40,435 bases of DNA from an uncultured Clostridia bacterium (GCA_947631855.1 CANRMX010000018.1:1-40435), one strand, 5' to 3'; counted from the first letter of the stretch, positions 1 to 9,223 are shown. Made by a program: numbers and translations. Notes: generated by a model from the sequence alone, not told the origin.

Positions 1-151
1 CACAGCATCCCTTACATTGTAGCACATGACCTTGGAGAGGGTCACTAAAAACTACTACTCTATAATACAAGGAGGAAAAAACATTACTTTGCTCACGGCT
101 GGTATGTGCGAAGCCAATTTGTTTTCAGCACACGAACCGCCCGTCATTTTC
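1..151. other. Left-edge noncoding stretch
   Basis: I find no convincing gene here. On the plus strand there is a TATAAT at 61-66 and a ribosome-site-like AAGGAGG at 69-75, but no good -35 box at normal spacing. No start codon at normal distance opens a plausible protein; the only open frame runs into the palindromic repeat downstream. It may be the remnant of a lost small gene, or chance. Confidence 0.3.
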
Positions 152-285
152 CCGGGGGACCCCTCATTCGGGTCCCCCGGTGCAAACAGTCCACTGGACT
201 GTTTGCACTCCCCTCCTGCGTCCCGGAGGCGTAATGCCGTGGAGCGCTGCTCCACACCTCGCCAGCCTTTTTGAAAAAAGGCTGG
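152..285. repeat. Multi-hairpin intergenic repeat, copy 1
   Basis: Four consecutive hairpins fill the space after the GH123-like gene. They are an 11-bp stem at 152-162/170-180, a 14-bp near-perfect palindrome at 180-193/195-208 with the core AAACAGTCC, a 7-bp stem GTGGAGC at 239-245/249-255, and an 11-bp stem CCAGCCTTTTT at 262-272/275-285. The last three recur in the same order at 35912-36017 with compensatory changes in the stems. The T/A-rich last hairpin could stop transcription in either direction. The element has no coding potential; a REP/MITE-like or structured RNA element is the best description. Confidence 0.7.
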
Positions 286-332
286 GCGAAAAACTTTACA
301 CCGCTCTTGGCCAGTGCGTTCAAGCCCTTTCC

Positions 333-1976
333 TCAGCCCTTGCCCAGCTGCTCGTTGATCTTCTCCCGCGCCGCCAAATAATACGCGGCGTTCCGGGGGT
401 ACTCCCCAAAGCGGATGTCCGCAAAGCCGTCGATGAGCTTCTCCACCGCCGGGCGGCCGATCTTCTGCTCCAGCAGCTCCATCGCCCGCAGATCCTGCAA
501 GGCGTGGAGAAACACCTTCAGCCGCAGGGAGCACAGGGGCTGGCCGTCCTCGCCGGGATACACAGAAAACGCGTCTCCGCCGGGGAAGGCCCCGTCCGCG
601 TCCGTCACCCGATAGGGGTCGATCACCCGCCGGGAGTGCCAGGAATGCCAGAAATTGAAGCCCCAGTGCAAGAAGCCCTGGATCTTGAACTTGTACAGCT
701 GCAACCCCAGCACCCGGTTCCGATAGGAGGGCATGGCCAAAAAGCGGTTGCCCACCGCCCGGGTCTGGCCGCAGCAATAGTACGCCCAGAGGTCGGGCAC
801 CTGCCGCTGCAAAAACGGCTCGATGCAGTCGGTGGCGGCCACCGGGGATTTCACCAATCCCTGGTCGTAGAACACCGGGTCGGACACCGCGTCGATCACC
901 GGCACGTCGCCCAGCACGGACCGCAGGAATTCCCTGCCCTGCCGGTAGGTCTCCAGATGGCTGCCGTGGGGCTCGTCGGAGATGTGCCAGAGCACCCGGT
1001 CTTGAAGGCCCAGCTTTTCAAAGACCGCCTTGGCCCGGGGCAGCAGCTGCCGCAGGAAGTCCCGGTATTCCGGCGCGTCGGCGGGGGTCTCCCAGCCGAA
1101 GAGCCTCCGGTATTCCCCGTCCACCGTGGCGTAGACATTGGGCGCAGATTTTGCCCCCCACTGGCTGAACAGCTGGCACACCTCGAAGTGGGTGATCCCG
1201 CTTTCCTGCGCCAGCCGGATGAACCGCTCCAGCCGGGTGAGGTCGAAGGTATACGCCTCCCCGCGCTTCTCCACGGCGGCCAGCTGGGTGCACAGCCGCT
1301 CGCCGCCCACCTCCGTATCCAGCGGCGGCGTGAGCAGCGGCGTCAGGATCGTGTTGATCCCATGCTTGGCGGCGCACCGCAGGTAATTTCCGATGATCCG
1401 CCAGTGCGCCTCGGAATACACCGGCGCCCCGTAATATTCCGCCAGGCAGTCCACATGGAACCACTGGGTGAACAGCAGCTTCTGCTTGGGCAGCGCAACG
1501 GGCACCACCCGCAGGGTGAAGACGGCCTCCGCCCGGGCGCCCTGCCCCTCCACGGTGAGGGTGATGGGATAATCGCCTCCCGGCGTGCCTTCCGGCACCC
1601 GGATATTCACCCACAAGGTCACGCTGCGGTGGGAGCTGAGGATCAGTTCCTTGCCCGCAAGGGGCCGCAGCAGATCGGGAAAAAGCCCCGCCTGCAGGGT
1701 TATGTAGTCGTCGTCGTGGCCGCTCTCCTCGGGATAGGCCGCGAGATCGCAGGGCACCGTCTCCACCCGGAAGACTTCCACGGCCGCTCCCAGCGGCGAA
1801 TCCACCCGCCAGGCGTAGTCCGCCGGGCCCCAGCCGCCCGCACGCCAAAGCACCGCCTGAAAGGCCGTCTCCTCGCCCCACAGGGCGCTGGCCCGGGGAT
1901 AGGCCGGGGCCTCTGCGGGCCGGTCGGGGAAGATTTTTTCCAGCGGCGACAGCAATCGCATTTGGATCGTTTCCAT
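333..1976 (-). CDS. GH123/DUF4091-family glycoside hydrolase-like protein
   Basis: This 547-residue protein matches the DUF4091 / GH123 catalytic family, whose characterised members remove beta-linked N-acetylgalactosamine by substrate-assisted catalysis. Residues ~1-160 look like a beta-sandwich. The rest is a TIM-barrel-like domain with the motif WHISDEPHGSH, giving the Asp334-Glu335 pair expected of the family's catalytic dyad. There is no signal peptide, so it probably acts on imported oligosaccharides in the cytoplasm. The start is the ATG preceded by AGGAGGT at a 4-nt spacing; an upstream in-frame start at 2006 has no such site and would overlap the previous gene. It lies 26 nt after the radical SAM gene, probably as the last gene of that operon. 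Substrate specificity is inferred only. Confidence 0.75.
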   Translation of the reverse strand: METIQMRLLSPLEKIFPDRPAEAPAYPRASALWGEETAFQAVLWRAGGWGPADYAWRVDSPLGAAVEVFRVETVPCDLAAYPEESGHDDDYITLQAGLFPDLLRPLAGKELILSSHRSVTLWVNIRVPEGTPGGDYPITLTVEGQGARAEAVFTLRVVPVALPKQKLLFTQWFHVDCLAEYYGAPVYSEAHWRIIGNYLRCAAKHGINTILTPLLTPPLDTEVGGERLCTQLAAVEKRGEAYTFDLTRLERFIRLAQESGITHFEVCQLFSQWGAKSAPNVYATVDGEYRRLFGWETPADAPEYRDFLRQLLPRAKAVFEKLGLQDRVLWHISDEPHGSHLETYRQGREFLRSVLGDVPVIDAVSDPVFYDQGLVKSPVAATDCIEPFLQRQVPDLWAYYCCGQTRAVGNRFLAMPSYRNRVLGLQLYKFKIQGFLHWGFNFWHSWHSRRVIDPYRVTDADGAFPGGDAFSVYPGEDGQPLCSLRLKVFLHALQDLRAMELLEQKIGRPAVEKLIDGFADIRFGEYPRNAAYYLAAREKINEQLGKG

Positions 1977-2002
1977 ATACACCTCCTGATTGCAAGCATC
2001 CG

Positions 2003-2896
2003 TCACGGATCGAATTGGTGAAAATCCGGCAGATACCGGTCGGTGGCCGCGCTGCGGGATTGCACAAACCCCTCCAGTCCCAAGGCGTACAGCCTGTCCG
2101 ATACCTTGTCCAGCTCCCTTTTCGTGACCCTTCGGGTCAGCTCCGGGAACCGCGCGCCCTCGGGGAAAGTTTCCGGCGGGGTGTACTGGGCCATCAGGCT
2201 CACCGGCACGGCGGGGAATTCCTCCCCCAGCTTCTCCAGCACCGCGATGGAGTTGCGGGTGTGCCCGGGCAGGATCAGGTGGCGGATCAGCACGCCCCGG
2301 GTCATGATCCCCCGCCCGTTATAGCGGGCCGGGCCGGTCTGGCGCACCATCTCCCGCAGGGCATCGAGGCACACTGCCGGGTAGTCCTCTGCGTGGGAAA
2401 GGGCCTTGGCCAGCCCGGGCTCCATATATTTGAAGTCCGGCAGGTACACATCCACCAGCCCTTCCAGCATCCGCAGCGTCTCCACCGCTTCATAGCCCGA
2501 GGTGTTGTACACCACCGGGATGCCCGGTCTGCGAATCTCCAGCGCCCGGACGATCTGGGGCACGAACTGGGTGGGCGTCACCAGGTCGAGAGTCTCCGCG
2601 CCCTGGGCTTCCAGGTCGGCAAAGATTGCGCTCAGTTCCTCCGGCGTCACCGCCCTGCCGGGGTTTTCTCCCCGGCTGATCTCCCGATTCTGGCAGTAGA
2701 CGCATCCCAGCGGGCACCCGGTGAAAAACACCGCGCCCGCGCCCCGTTCGCCGGAGATGGGCGGCTCCTCCCAGCGGTGCAGCGCCGCCCGGGCGATGTG
2801 GGCCGCCGCGCCGCTTTTGCATACGCCCGCGCCGGTCTCGCCCCTATGTACTCCGCAGCGCCGTGGGCAAAGGGTGCAGGCTGCGATGCCCGTCAC
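2003..2896 (-). CDS. Radical SAM protein, PflX-like (COG1313 type)
   Basis: The 297-residue protein begins with a cysteine-rich segment (C7-x2-C10-x3-C14, then C26) typical of PflX-type 'putative pyruvate formate-lyase activating enzyme' proteins. It then has the radical SAM signature CPLGCVYC (C61, C65, C68), which binds the [4Fe-4S] cluster that cleaves S-adenosylmethionine. Family members are cytoplasmic and their substrate is unknown; activation of a glycyl-radical enzyme is the usual guess, but no such enzyme is encoded here. The GTG start overlaps the stop of the upstream fused gene in a GTGA arrangement, so translation is probably coupled. I chose this start because the Cys motif follows directly, as in relatives. 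Confidence 0.8.
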   Translation of the reverse strand: MTGIAACTLCPRRCGVHRGETGAGVCKSGAAAHIARAALHRWEEPPISGERGAGAVFFTGCPLGCVYCQNREISRGENPGRAVTPEELSAIFADLEAQGAETLDLVTPTQFVPQIVRALEIRRPGIPVVYNTSGYEAVETLRMLEGLVDVYLPDFKYMEPGLAKALSHAEDYPAVCLDALREMVRQTGPARYNGRGIMTRGVLIRHLILPGHTRNSIAVLEKLGEEFPAVPVSLMAQYTPPETFPEGARFPELTRRVTKRELDKVSDRLYALGLEGFVQSRSAATDRYLPDFHQFDP

Positions 2897-4575
2897 GGCT
2901 CTAACGCCAGCAGGGCGCAGTTGGAGCCCCGGTGGCCCCGGGTCTTGCGGTGGGAAAAGACCAGGTCGCTTTCCTCCATGGTGCACACCCCGCCCACGAT
3001 GATGTTCTCCGCCGGCACGCCTGCCGCCAGCAGGAACTGCCGGTTGCATTCCCACAGGTCCACGTGGAATTTCTCTCCCGGCCCGTCGCTCACAAAAAGC
3101 CGGGCGTTGGGCAGCGCCTTGAATTCCTCCGCCACCGGCCCGTCCACCTCGAAGCAGTCCTTGCAGATGGAGGGCCCAATGGCCACCTTGAGGTCGGCGG
3201 GGTCGCTGCCGAATTCCTCCGCCAGCTTCTCCACCATGGCCCGGGCCATGCCCGCCGCCGTCCCGCGCCAGCCCGCGTGGGCCAGCCCGATTGCCCGATG
3301 CTTTTCGTCCACGAAGTACAGCGGCACGCAGTCGGCGCAGTAGATCACCAGCGTCACGCCGGGCTCGTCGGTGCACAGCCCGTCGATGCCGTCCATGTCC
3401 TTTTCCCGCCAGACGCCCATGCCCTTCTGGGCCGCGCCCACCCGGCGGACCACGGTCTGGTGCACCTGGGCCCCGGTGACGAGGCTTTCCGGGTCAAACC
3501 CGGCGGCGCAGCAGAATCGCCGGTAATTTTCCTCCACGTTCTCCTGGGCATCCCCACGGCCAAAACCCAGATTCATGGCCGCGAATTCCCCTGCGCTCAC
3601 GCCGCCGATTCGGGTGGAAAAGGCGTGGTTCACCCCGGGCAGATGCGCCCAGTCGGCAAAGCGCAGCACCCCCACGCCGGCTTCGATCTCCAGCTCCATG
3701 GCGCCCACCCGGCCCGGCTCGGCGGCCCTGGGCGGTTCGATCTCGGCAATGGGAAAGGTTTTCTTGTTCACGATCAATCCCTCGTATTTCTGCTTGAGGA
3801 TCAGCCGCCCCATGAATCTGCGGCCGCAGTGCGCGCAGTGGAACTCCGCCCAGAAGCCCCGGTTTCTCGGCGTCCACCGGGCGTGGGTCTCCACCGCCGC
3901 GCCGCACCCCGGGCAGGCAAACCGCTTGTGCTCCGCCGTCACCAGCGGGCTGTCGATATCCCGCACATAGGTGGTCTTGAAGGTCATCCGGCGGTAGAAT
4001 TCCCCATCGCACCGGTCGGTGTACCGCCCAAACAGCGCCGGGTCGTAGACCTTCCGCAAGATCTCCAGCGCCGAAAGGCTGTCGTCCAGCGCCCGGTGGT
4101 ACTCCAGCTTGGAGACGTCCAGCCCCAGCAGCTCCGCCGCCCGCTCCAGCCCCACCTGCTCCTTCGTGCCCCAGCCCATCCGGGCCTGGGCGTACCGCTG
4201 TAGATCGCAAAAACGGGTGAGGAAGGGCACCTGCTCGTCGCCGCTGAAATACCTGCAGTTCTCGATCAGCGCCAGCACGTCCGACGGGCCCCAGGTGACG
4301 ACGACGCACTCCCCTGCCCACCGGCGGAATTTGCTCACCGCGCTCATGAAGGACAGCCCATCCTCCAGGCTCTCCTCGGTGATGCTGGTGAGGCTCTGCA
4401 CCGCGGCGTTCAGGTGTTTCCCCACCTTTGGCCGCACCAGGCAGGAAAAGGTGGATTTCCTGCGGAGATCGGGCCCGCACTTCACCGCGCCGAATTCGAT
4501 GATCTCGTTTAAGTAGCTTTTGGTCTTGCGGCTGAAAGCGGCGTTCCACTCCAGGTCCAAAATGACTATATCCAC
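2893..4575 (-). CDS. DEDDh exonuclease / zinc ribbon / PgeF (laccase-like) fusion
   Basis: One 560-residue frame joins two activities. Residues 1-180 are a DEDDh 3'-5' exonuclease domain: D7 and E9 in the first motif, D99, and H160 with D164 in YHRALDD. A four-Cys zinc ribbon follows (C221, C224, C247, C250). From about M293 the rest is a complete PgeF/YfiH domain with the His-Cys-His metal site (H372, C416 in CADCVPL, H433 in LAHAGWRGT). YfiH proteins are reported as purine nucleoside phosphorylase/adenosine deaminases (formerly 'polyphenol oxidase'); in E. coli PgeF is linked to peptidoglycan editing. The start is a GTG with AGGAGG seven nt upstream. M293 lacks a clear ribosome site, so I read this as a true fusion. 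The stop overlaps the next gene by GTGA. Confidence 0.85.
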   Translation of the reverse strand: MDIVILDLEWNAAFSRKTKSYLNEIIEFGAVKCGPDLRRKSTFSCLVRPKVGKHLNAAVQSLTSITEESLEDGLSFMSAVSKFRRWAGECVVVTWGPSDVLALIENCRYFSGDEQVPFLTRFCDLQRYAQARMGWGTKEQVGLERAAELLGLDVSKLEYHRALDDSLSALEILRKVYDPALFGRYTDRCDGEFYRRMTFKTTYVRDIDSPLVTAEHKRFACPGCGAAVETHARWTPRNRGFWAEFHCAHCGRRFMGRLILKQKYEGLIVNKKTFPIAEIEPPRAAEPGRVGAMELEIEAGVGVLRFADWAHLPGVNHAFSTRIGGVSAGEFAAMNLGFGRGDAQENVEENYRRFCCAAGFDPESLVTGAQVHQTVVRRVGAAQKGMGVWREKDMDGIDGLCTDEPGVTLVIYCADCVPLYFVDEKHRAIGLAHAGWRGTAAGMARAMVEKLAEEFGSDPADLKVAIGPSICKDCFEVDGPVAEEFKALPNARLFVSDGPGEKFHVDLWECNRQFLLAAGVPAENIIVGGVCTMEESDLVFSHRKTRGHRGSNCALLALEP

Positions 4576-4598
4576 TTTTCAGCCTCCTTTGGCGCCCA

Positions 4599-6419
4599 TT
4601 ATTTCTTCCGGCTCTGGTGCTTCATGCGCTGTTCCTTGTCCAAAATGGTCTTGCGCATCCGCACGGATTTGGGCGTGATCTCCACCAGCTCGTCATCGTT
4701 GATGAATTCCAGGCACTGCTCCAGGCTCATGGCCGAAGGCGGCACCAGCTTCAGCGCCTCGTCGGAGCCGGAGGAGCGGGTGTTGGTGGCGTGCTTCTTC
4801 TTGCACACGTTCACCACGATATCCTCCGTCTTTGGATTGGCCCCCACGATCATCCCCTCGTAGACCTCCACCCCGGGCCCTATAAACATACGGCCGCGCT
4901 CCTGGGCATAGAACAGCCCGTAGGCGGTGGATTCCCCGGTCTCGTGGGCGATGATGCTGCCCTGCACCCGCTGCTGAATTTCTCCCTTATAGGGCTCGTA
5001 GCCGTCGAAAACGTGGTTCATGATGCCGTTGCCGTTGGTGTCGGTGAGGAACTCCGAGCGGTAGCCCATCAGGCCCCGGGCGGGAATCTTAAATTCCAGA
5101 TGGGTGGTGCCGCTTTCCCGGCTGCCCATGTTTTGCAGCTCCGCCCGGCGGCTGCCCAGCTTTTCGATCACCGCGCCCACATAGCTGTCGGGCACCTCGA
5201 TCATCAGCAGCTCGATGGGCTCCAGCCGCTTGCCGTCCTTTTCCTTGAAGATCACCGTGGGCGGCGACACCTGAAATTCATACCCCTGCCGGCGCATCTG
5301 CTCGATCAAAATGGACAGGTGCAGCTCGCCCCGGCCCGATACCCGGAAGGTATCGGTGGAGTCCGTCTCCTCCACCCGCATGGCCACGTTGGTCTCGATC
5401 TCCTTGAACAGCCTGTCCCGCAGGTTCCTGGAGGTCACATACTTGCCCTCCCGCCCGGCAAAGGGCGAATTGTTCACCAAAAACATCATGGACACCGTGG
5501 GCTCGTCGATCTTCACGAAGGGCAGGGGCTCCACGCACTCCGGGTCGCAGGCCGTCTGTCCGATGTTCAAGTCGGCAATGCCCGACACCGCCACGATGTC
5601 GCCCAGCCGGGCGGTCTGGGTCTCCACCCGCTTGAGCCCCTCAAACTGGTACAGCCGGGAAATTTTCGCACTGCGGGGCTCTTCCTCGCCGCCGCAGATG
5701 GTCACCGTCTCGCCCACGTGGAGCTCGCCCCGCTCCACCCGGCCGATGCCGATGCGGCCCACATAGTCGTCGTAATCGATATTGGAAAACAGCACCTGGG
5801 TGGGGCCGTCCAAATCGCCCACCGGCGCGGGCACTTCCCGCAGGATCATCTCGAACAGGGGCTTCATGTCCGTGCCCGGCGTGTTGGGGTCCTCCGTGGC
5901 GTAGCCGTCCCGGGCGGAGGCATACACCACCGGGAAATCCAGCTGCTCGTCGTTTGCCCCCAGCTCGATGAACAGGTCCAGCACCTCGTCCACCACTTCC
6001 ATGGGGCGGGCGCCCGGCCGGTCGATCTTGTTCACCACCACCAGCGCCTTCTTGCCCAGGGCCAGCGCCTTCTTCAGCACGAACCGGGTCTGGGGCATAC
6101 AGCCCTCAAAGGCGTCTACCAGCAGCAGCACGCCGTCCACCATCATCATCACGCGCTCCACCTCGCCGCCAAAATCCGCGTGGCCGGGCGTGTCTACAAT
6201 ATTGATCATCGTGTCGCCGTATTGAACTGCGGTGTTCTTCGACAGGATGGTGATGCCCCGCTCCCGCTCCAGATCGCCGGAATCCATCACCCGCTCGGCC
6301 ACCGCCTCGTTCTGGCGGAAGATCCCGCTCTGCCGCAGCAGCTGATCCACCAGCGTCGTCTTGCCGTGGTCCACGTGGGCGATGATTGCCACATTCCGCA
6401 GGTCTTCTCTCGTACCCAT
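4599..6419 (-). CDS. typA: Ribosome-associated GTPase TypA/BipA
   Basis: The full-length 606-residue translational GTPase has an N-terminal G domain with AHVDHGKTT (P-loop), DTPGHADF (G3) and NKID (G4), then EF-G-like domains II, III and V and the TypA-specific C-terminal domain. TypA binds the 70S ribosome and assists 50S assembly and stress or low-temperature growth. The start ATG has AAGGA nine nt upstream. It probably has its own extended -10 promoter (6487-6515) and is followed 23 nt later by the exonuclease-PgeF gene, with which it may be co-transcribed. Identification is firm from the conserved length and motifs. Confidence 0.97.
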   Translation of the reverse strand: MGTREDLRNVAIIAHVDHGKTTLVDQLLRQSGIFRQNEAVAERVMDSGDLERERGITILSKNTAVQYGDTMINIVDTPGHADFGGEVERVMMMVDGVLLLVDAFEGCMPQTRFVLKKALALGKKALVVVNKIDRPGARPMEVVDEVLDLFIELGANDEQLDFPVVYASARDGYATEDPNTPGTDMKPLFEMILREVPAPVGDLDGPTQVLFSNIDYDDYVGRIGIGRVERGELHVGETVTICGGEEEPRSAKISRLYQFEGLKRVETQTARLGDIVAVSGIADLNIGQTACDPECVEPLPFVKIDEPTVSMMFLVNNSPFAGREGKYVTSRNLRDRLFKEIETNVAMRVEETDSTDTFRVSGRGELHLSILIEQMRRQGYEFQVSPPTVIFKEKDGKRLEPIELLMIEVPDSYVGAVIEKLGSRRAELQNMGSRESGTTHLEFKIPARGLMGYRSEFLTDTNGNGIMNHVFDGYEPYKGEIQQRVQGSIIAHETGESTAYGLFYAQERGRMFIGPGVEVYEGMIVGANPKTEDIVVNVCKKKHATNTRSSGSDEALKLVPPSAMSLEQCLEFINDDELVEITPKSVRMRKTILDKEQRMKHQSRKK

Positions 6420-6486
6420 TTCTCTGAATCCTTCCTTTTCCTCAAAACCTGGCCCAGCGCTTTTCAGGCCCTGGGGCCACCCGCCT

Positions 6487-6515
6487 ATTATACCACTGTG
6501 CGGCCAGAAAGAAAA
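6487..6515 (-). promoter_or_regulatory. Predicted promoter of typA
   Basis: Reading the minus strand there is TATAAT (6487-6492) preceded by TGG, an extended -10 arrangement, with a poor -35 (TTTTCT) 17 nt further upstream. It sits in the 114-nt gap between the transpeptidase gene and typA. Confidence 0.45.
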
Positions 6516-6533
6516 GAGGTTTTTCGTTTTGAT

Positions 6534-8141
6534 TCAGGATGTCCCGCCGCCCAGCGCCCCGGCGATCTCCCGGAACACCTCCGCCGTGATACCGCCGTCC
6601 TCGGCCACGCTCTCCCGGAACACCGTCACGCAGTAGCGGGGCCCCGTTTCGTCGCACACGAACCCGCAGTACCAGTAGTGGTTGAGCTCCCGGCCCCGGT
6701 CGTCATAGATGCCGGTCTGGGCCGTGCCGGTCTTGATCCCCACCGTCACGCCCTCCGGCGCGCCGGCCGCCCCGGTGCCCTCCGCCGCCGCGCCCTGCAA
6801 GATCGACTGAAGGGTCTGGGCGGTGGACGCCGAAAACACCCGCAGGGATTTGTCCGTCACCGCCCGGGCGGGTGTGGTCTCCATGGCCTCGTTCACCGTG
6901 GCCTCGATGAGCCGGGGCGTGGTGTACACCCCGTCCGACGCGATGGCGTTCATCATCCCGCAAAGCTGCACCGGCGTCACGGTGGTCTCTCCCTGCCCGA
7001 AGGCGAAATTGGCCAGCGCCCGCACGTTTTCCAGCGCCTCGCCGTCGGGCAGGTTGCCGCTCTGGGTGATAAGCCCCCGGCCGAATTCCTGTGCGCTGCC
7101 CAGCCCCAGATTATAGGCCATGTTCAGCACGTCCTGCCCGCCCAAAGACCGGGCCAGGCTGATGAAGTAGCAGTTGCAGGATCTTTCCAGCGCCCGCCGC
7201 AGGTCCACTTCTCCATGGGCCGCGCCGCCTGCGCAGGAAAACAGCATCCCCCCGGCGTTGATGGAGCCCAAACAGTTGAACGCGTCCCCTGCCCGGTCGG
7301 GGCTGTTCTCCAGCAGCACGGCGGCAGGGATCAATTTGAACACCGAACCCGGCGCGTAGGCGCAGAAGGCCCGGTTGATCAAGGGGCTGTCCGTCCGCTG
7401 AGAGGCTTCGCCCAGCGCCAGGGGCGAAAAATCGGGAAAGCTGGCGCAGGCCCGGATGGCGCATTCCGGCGCCTCGGTGATCACCACCGCCCCACGGCCC
7501 AGCTTCTCCCCTGCCTGCTCCGCCAGGGCCTGCAGGTCGCTGTCCAGCGTCAGCTGCACGCCGCCCCGGGATCGGGCCAGCCCGTTTTCCACCTGCCGGT
7601 CGCCGCCCACCAGCACCCGCCCCAGAGCGTCCATCCGATAGTACACCGCCGTTTCGCCGCCGTAGGACGCCAGCACGTCGTCCATCCCCAGCTCGATGCC
7701 GCTTGCCCCGCCGCCCAGGCTGTCCAGATACCCCACCACGTGGGCCGCCAGCTGATCCTCCGAATACCGCTGAGGGATCAGGAACACGTCCAGATAGGGG
7801 CTCTTGGCCTCCCGATCCAGCGCCAGCAGGAAGGGCTTGCCGTCCTCCAGCGCCTGGGCCAGCCGCTCCCGATATTTGCCGCCGGTGGCCTGCTCCAGCG
7901 CGCCGATGGCCTCCAGCGTGGGCGCCACCGCCGCCACCCAGGTGCGCCGCCCGCCCACCAGCGGCCGGAGTTCGCAGTCGTAGATCACGCCCCGGGTGTG
8001 GGCCACGTCCAGCTTGTACACGCTCTGCCCTGCCGCCGCGGCCACGTATTCCGCGCTGCCCGAGGCCCCCAGAATGGAATTGCACGCCGCCAGCAGGAAA
8101 GTCATCAGCAGCGCAAAGGTGATGTATGTCCTTTTTTTCAT
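6534..8141 (-). CDS. Lipoprotein penicillin-binding transpeptidase
   Basis: This 535-residue protein carries the three motifs of D,D-transpeptidases: S266-V-F-K269 (nucleophilic serine), S321-C-N323 and K470-T-G. An N-terminal segment of ~200 residues precedes them, as in class B penicillin-binding proteins of the FtsI/MrdA type. Instead of a plain membrane anchor the N terminus is a lipoprotein signal (MKKRTYITFALLMTFLLAAC), with C20 as the predicted lipidated residue. It should sit on the outer face of the membrane and cross-link peptidoglycan. The chosen ATG has GGAGAGGAGA just upstream; an earlier in-frame start at 8159 would spoil the signal peptide. It is shorter than typical division PBPs, so a sporulation or accessory role is possible. 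Confidence 0.88.
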   Translation of the reverse strand: MKKRTYITFALLMTFLLAACNSILGASGSAEYVAAAAGQSVYKLDVAHTRGVIYDCELRPLVGGRRTWVAAVAPTLEAIGALEQATGGKYRERLAQALEDGKPFLLALDREAKSPYLDVFLIPQRYSEDQLAAHVVGYLDSLGGGASGIELGMDDVLASYGGETAVYYRMDALGRVLVGGDRQVENGLARSRGGVQLTLDSDLQALAEQAGEKLGRGAVVITEAPECAIRACASFPDFSPLALGEASQRTDSPLINRAFCAYAPGSVFKLIPAAVLLENSPDRAGDAFNCLGSINAGGMLFSCAGGAAHGEVDLRRALERSCNCYFISLARSLGGQDVLNMAYNLGLGSAQEFGRGLITQSGNLPDGEALENVRALANFAFGQGETTVTPVQLCGMMNAIASDGVYTTPRLIEATVNEAMETTPARAVTDKSLRVFSASTAQTLQSILQGAAAEGTGAAGAPEGVTVGIKTGTAQTGIYDDRGRELNHYWYCGFVCDETGPRYCVTVFRESVAEDGGITAEVFREIAGALGGGTS

Positions 8142-8163
8142 TGGTTGTCTCCTCTCCAATCAT

Positions 8164-8190
8164 AAATAAAAGGGCCCCGCGGGGCCCCTT
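8164..8190 (-). terminator. Intrinsic terminator after the DUF378 gene
   Basis: A very strong GC hairpin built on the palindrome GGGGCCCCGCGGGGCCC is followed on the minus strand by a T-rich run (CTTTTATTTAT). It separates the DUF378 gene from the transpeptidase gene. Confidence 0.85.
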
Positions 8191-8201
8191 CAAGCGTCGG
8201 T

Positions 8202-8408
8202 TCACTGGGATTCGCGGTTGTCCCGGAACAGCAGGCTGATGCACCAGAGGGCCGCGATCCCCACCAGCGTGTAGATGATCCGGGCCAGCACCGCCGTCTG
8301 CCCGCCGCAGATGGCCGCCACCAGGTCGAACTTGAAGATGCCCACCAGTCCCCAGTTGACGCCGCCGATGATGCTCAGCGTCAACGCGATACGATCCATA
8401 ATTTGCAT
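8202..8408 (-). CDS. DUF378 small membrane protein
   Basis: This 68-residue protein has two predicted transmembrane helices (about residues 7-27 and 38-60) and the SIIGGVNWGLVG stretch diagnostic of the DUF378 family. The family's function is unknown. The ATG has GGAAGGA five nt upstream. It is followed by a strong terminator and preceded by the split TauE/SafE genes, from which it is separated by 64 nt. Confidence 0.85.
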   Translation of the reverse strand: MQIMDRIALTLSIIGGVNWGLVGIFKFDLVAAICGGQTAVLARIIYTLVGIAALWCISLLFRDNRESQ

Positions 8409-8472
8409 AATGATCCTTCCTTTTTTTGATTTTCGTCTGCTTCTTCCGCTAGTTTGCGCCGCCAGTGCCGGA

Positions 8473-8841
8473 TTATTCTCCCCCGCGCTTTTTCGCGAAC
8501 AATTCTTTCGCGCCGATCACCAGCAGCACCACGCCGAAGCCCCTGCGCAATAGCGTCACGTCCAGGGCCGCCGCCACGAACGCCCCCGCCACGCAGGCCG
8601 GCACGCCTGCCGCCCCGCACCACAGCGCCGCCGGCTTTTCGATGAGGTGCTCCTTAAAATGCCCCCACAGCGCAGGCAAAGCACAGGCGCAGAAATACAG
8701 CAGATTCACGCCGCCCGCCCGCAGCTGGTCGTACCCACACGCCAGCGTCAGCCACAGGATCAGCAGCGTGCCGCCGCCGATGCCGAATCCCGACAGCACC
8801 CCGGTGGCCATGCCCACCGCCGCCGCCCAGAAGCCGCTCAC
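8473..8841 (-). CDS. Half-size TauE/SafE (TSUP) permease, second subunit
   Basis: About 122 residues with roughly four predicted membrane segments and the glycine-rich motif GVLSGFGIGGGTLLILWL seen at the start of TSUP repeats. Ordinary TSUP exporters (sulfite, sulfonate or other organic anions) are ~250 residues with two such repeats in one chain. Here each repeat is its own gene. The GTG start overlaps the stop of the preceding half-gene (GTGA), which implies coupled translation and probably a heteromeric transporter. The substrate cannot be told from sequence. Confidence 0.75.
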   Translation of the reverse strand: MSGFWAAAVGMATGVLSGFGIGGGTLLILWLTLACGYDQLRAGGVNLLYFCACALPALWGHFKEHLIEKPAALWCGAAGVPACVAGAFVAAALDVTLLRRGFGVVLLVIGAKELFAKKRGGE

Positions 8842-9197
8842 AGGGCCAGCACCGCCCGCACGCCGCCATAGAGCAGCAGCAGGCCAAAAGCCCTGCGGAG
8901 CAGGGTCATAGGGACTTTCTGAAAGACCCGGCCGGAGATCAGCCCGCCCAGCGCCCCGCCGATGAGATAGGGCCAAGCCCCGGCAAGTTCCAGCGCCCCC
9001 TTGAAAAAGTACACCCCGCAGGAAACCACCGACAGCACGAAGATCACCGCCACCGAGGTGGGCAGGGCCTTCCGGGCCTCCAGTCCCGTCCAGCGGGTAA
9101 GCATGGGCACCAGGAAAAGCCCGCCGCCCGAGCCGAACAAGCCGTTGGCCAGCCCCGCCAGCGTCCCTGTCACCGCGTATTTTTGCTTTTTGGTCAC
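8838..9197 (-). CDS. Half-size TauE/SafE (TSUP) permease, first subunit
   Basis: A 119-residue membrane protein with the TSUP signature GLANGLFGSGGGLFLVPML in the first helix region and about four predicted helices. It corresponds to one repeat of a normal two-repeat TauE/SafE exporter. The start is the GTG preceded by GAGGG eight nt upstream, 27 nt downstream of a predicted promoter -10 (9224-9229). It is the first gene of a two- or three-gene transcript with its partner half and perhaps the DUF378 gene. Confidence 0.75.
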   Translation of the reverse strand: MTKKQKYAVTGTLAGLANGLFGSGGGLFLVPMLTRWTGLEARKALPTSVAVIFVLSVVSCGVYFFKGALELAGAWPYLIGGALGGLISGRVFQKVPMTLLRRAFGLLLLYGGVRAVLAL

Positions 9198-9223
9198 TGT
9201 CCCAACCCTCTTTTTTGCCGTTT

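Noticed and set aside
26-274. Plus-strand 82-codon frame at the left edge
   Set aside because: It runs through the palindromic repeat, has no ribosome site at its start and no recognisable sequence.
2893-3699. Separate PgeF gene starting at the internal Met (codon 293) of the fused gene
   Set aside because: No good ribosome site precedes it and the reading frame is continuous with the exonuclease; a secondary internal start cannot be fully excluded.
4617-8165. A very long plus-strand open frame (over 1100 codons) opposite typA and the transpeptidase gene
   Set aside because: It is a mirror of minus-strand genes in high-GC sequence; its composition is rich in His, Gln, Arg and Pro with no recognisable domain, and both genes beneath it are clear.
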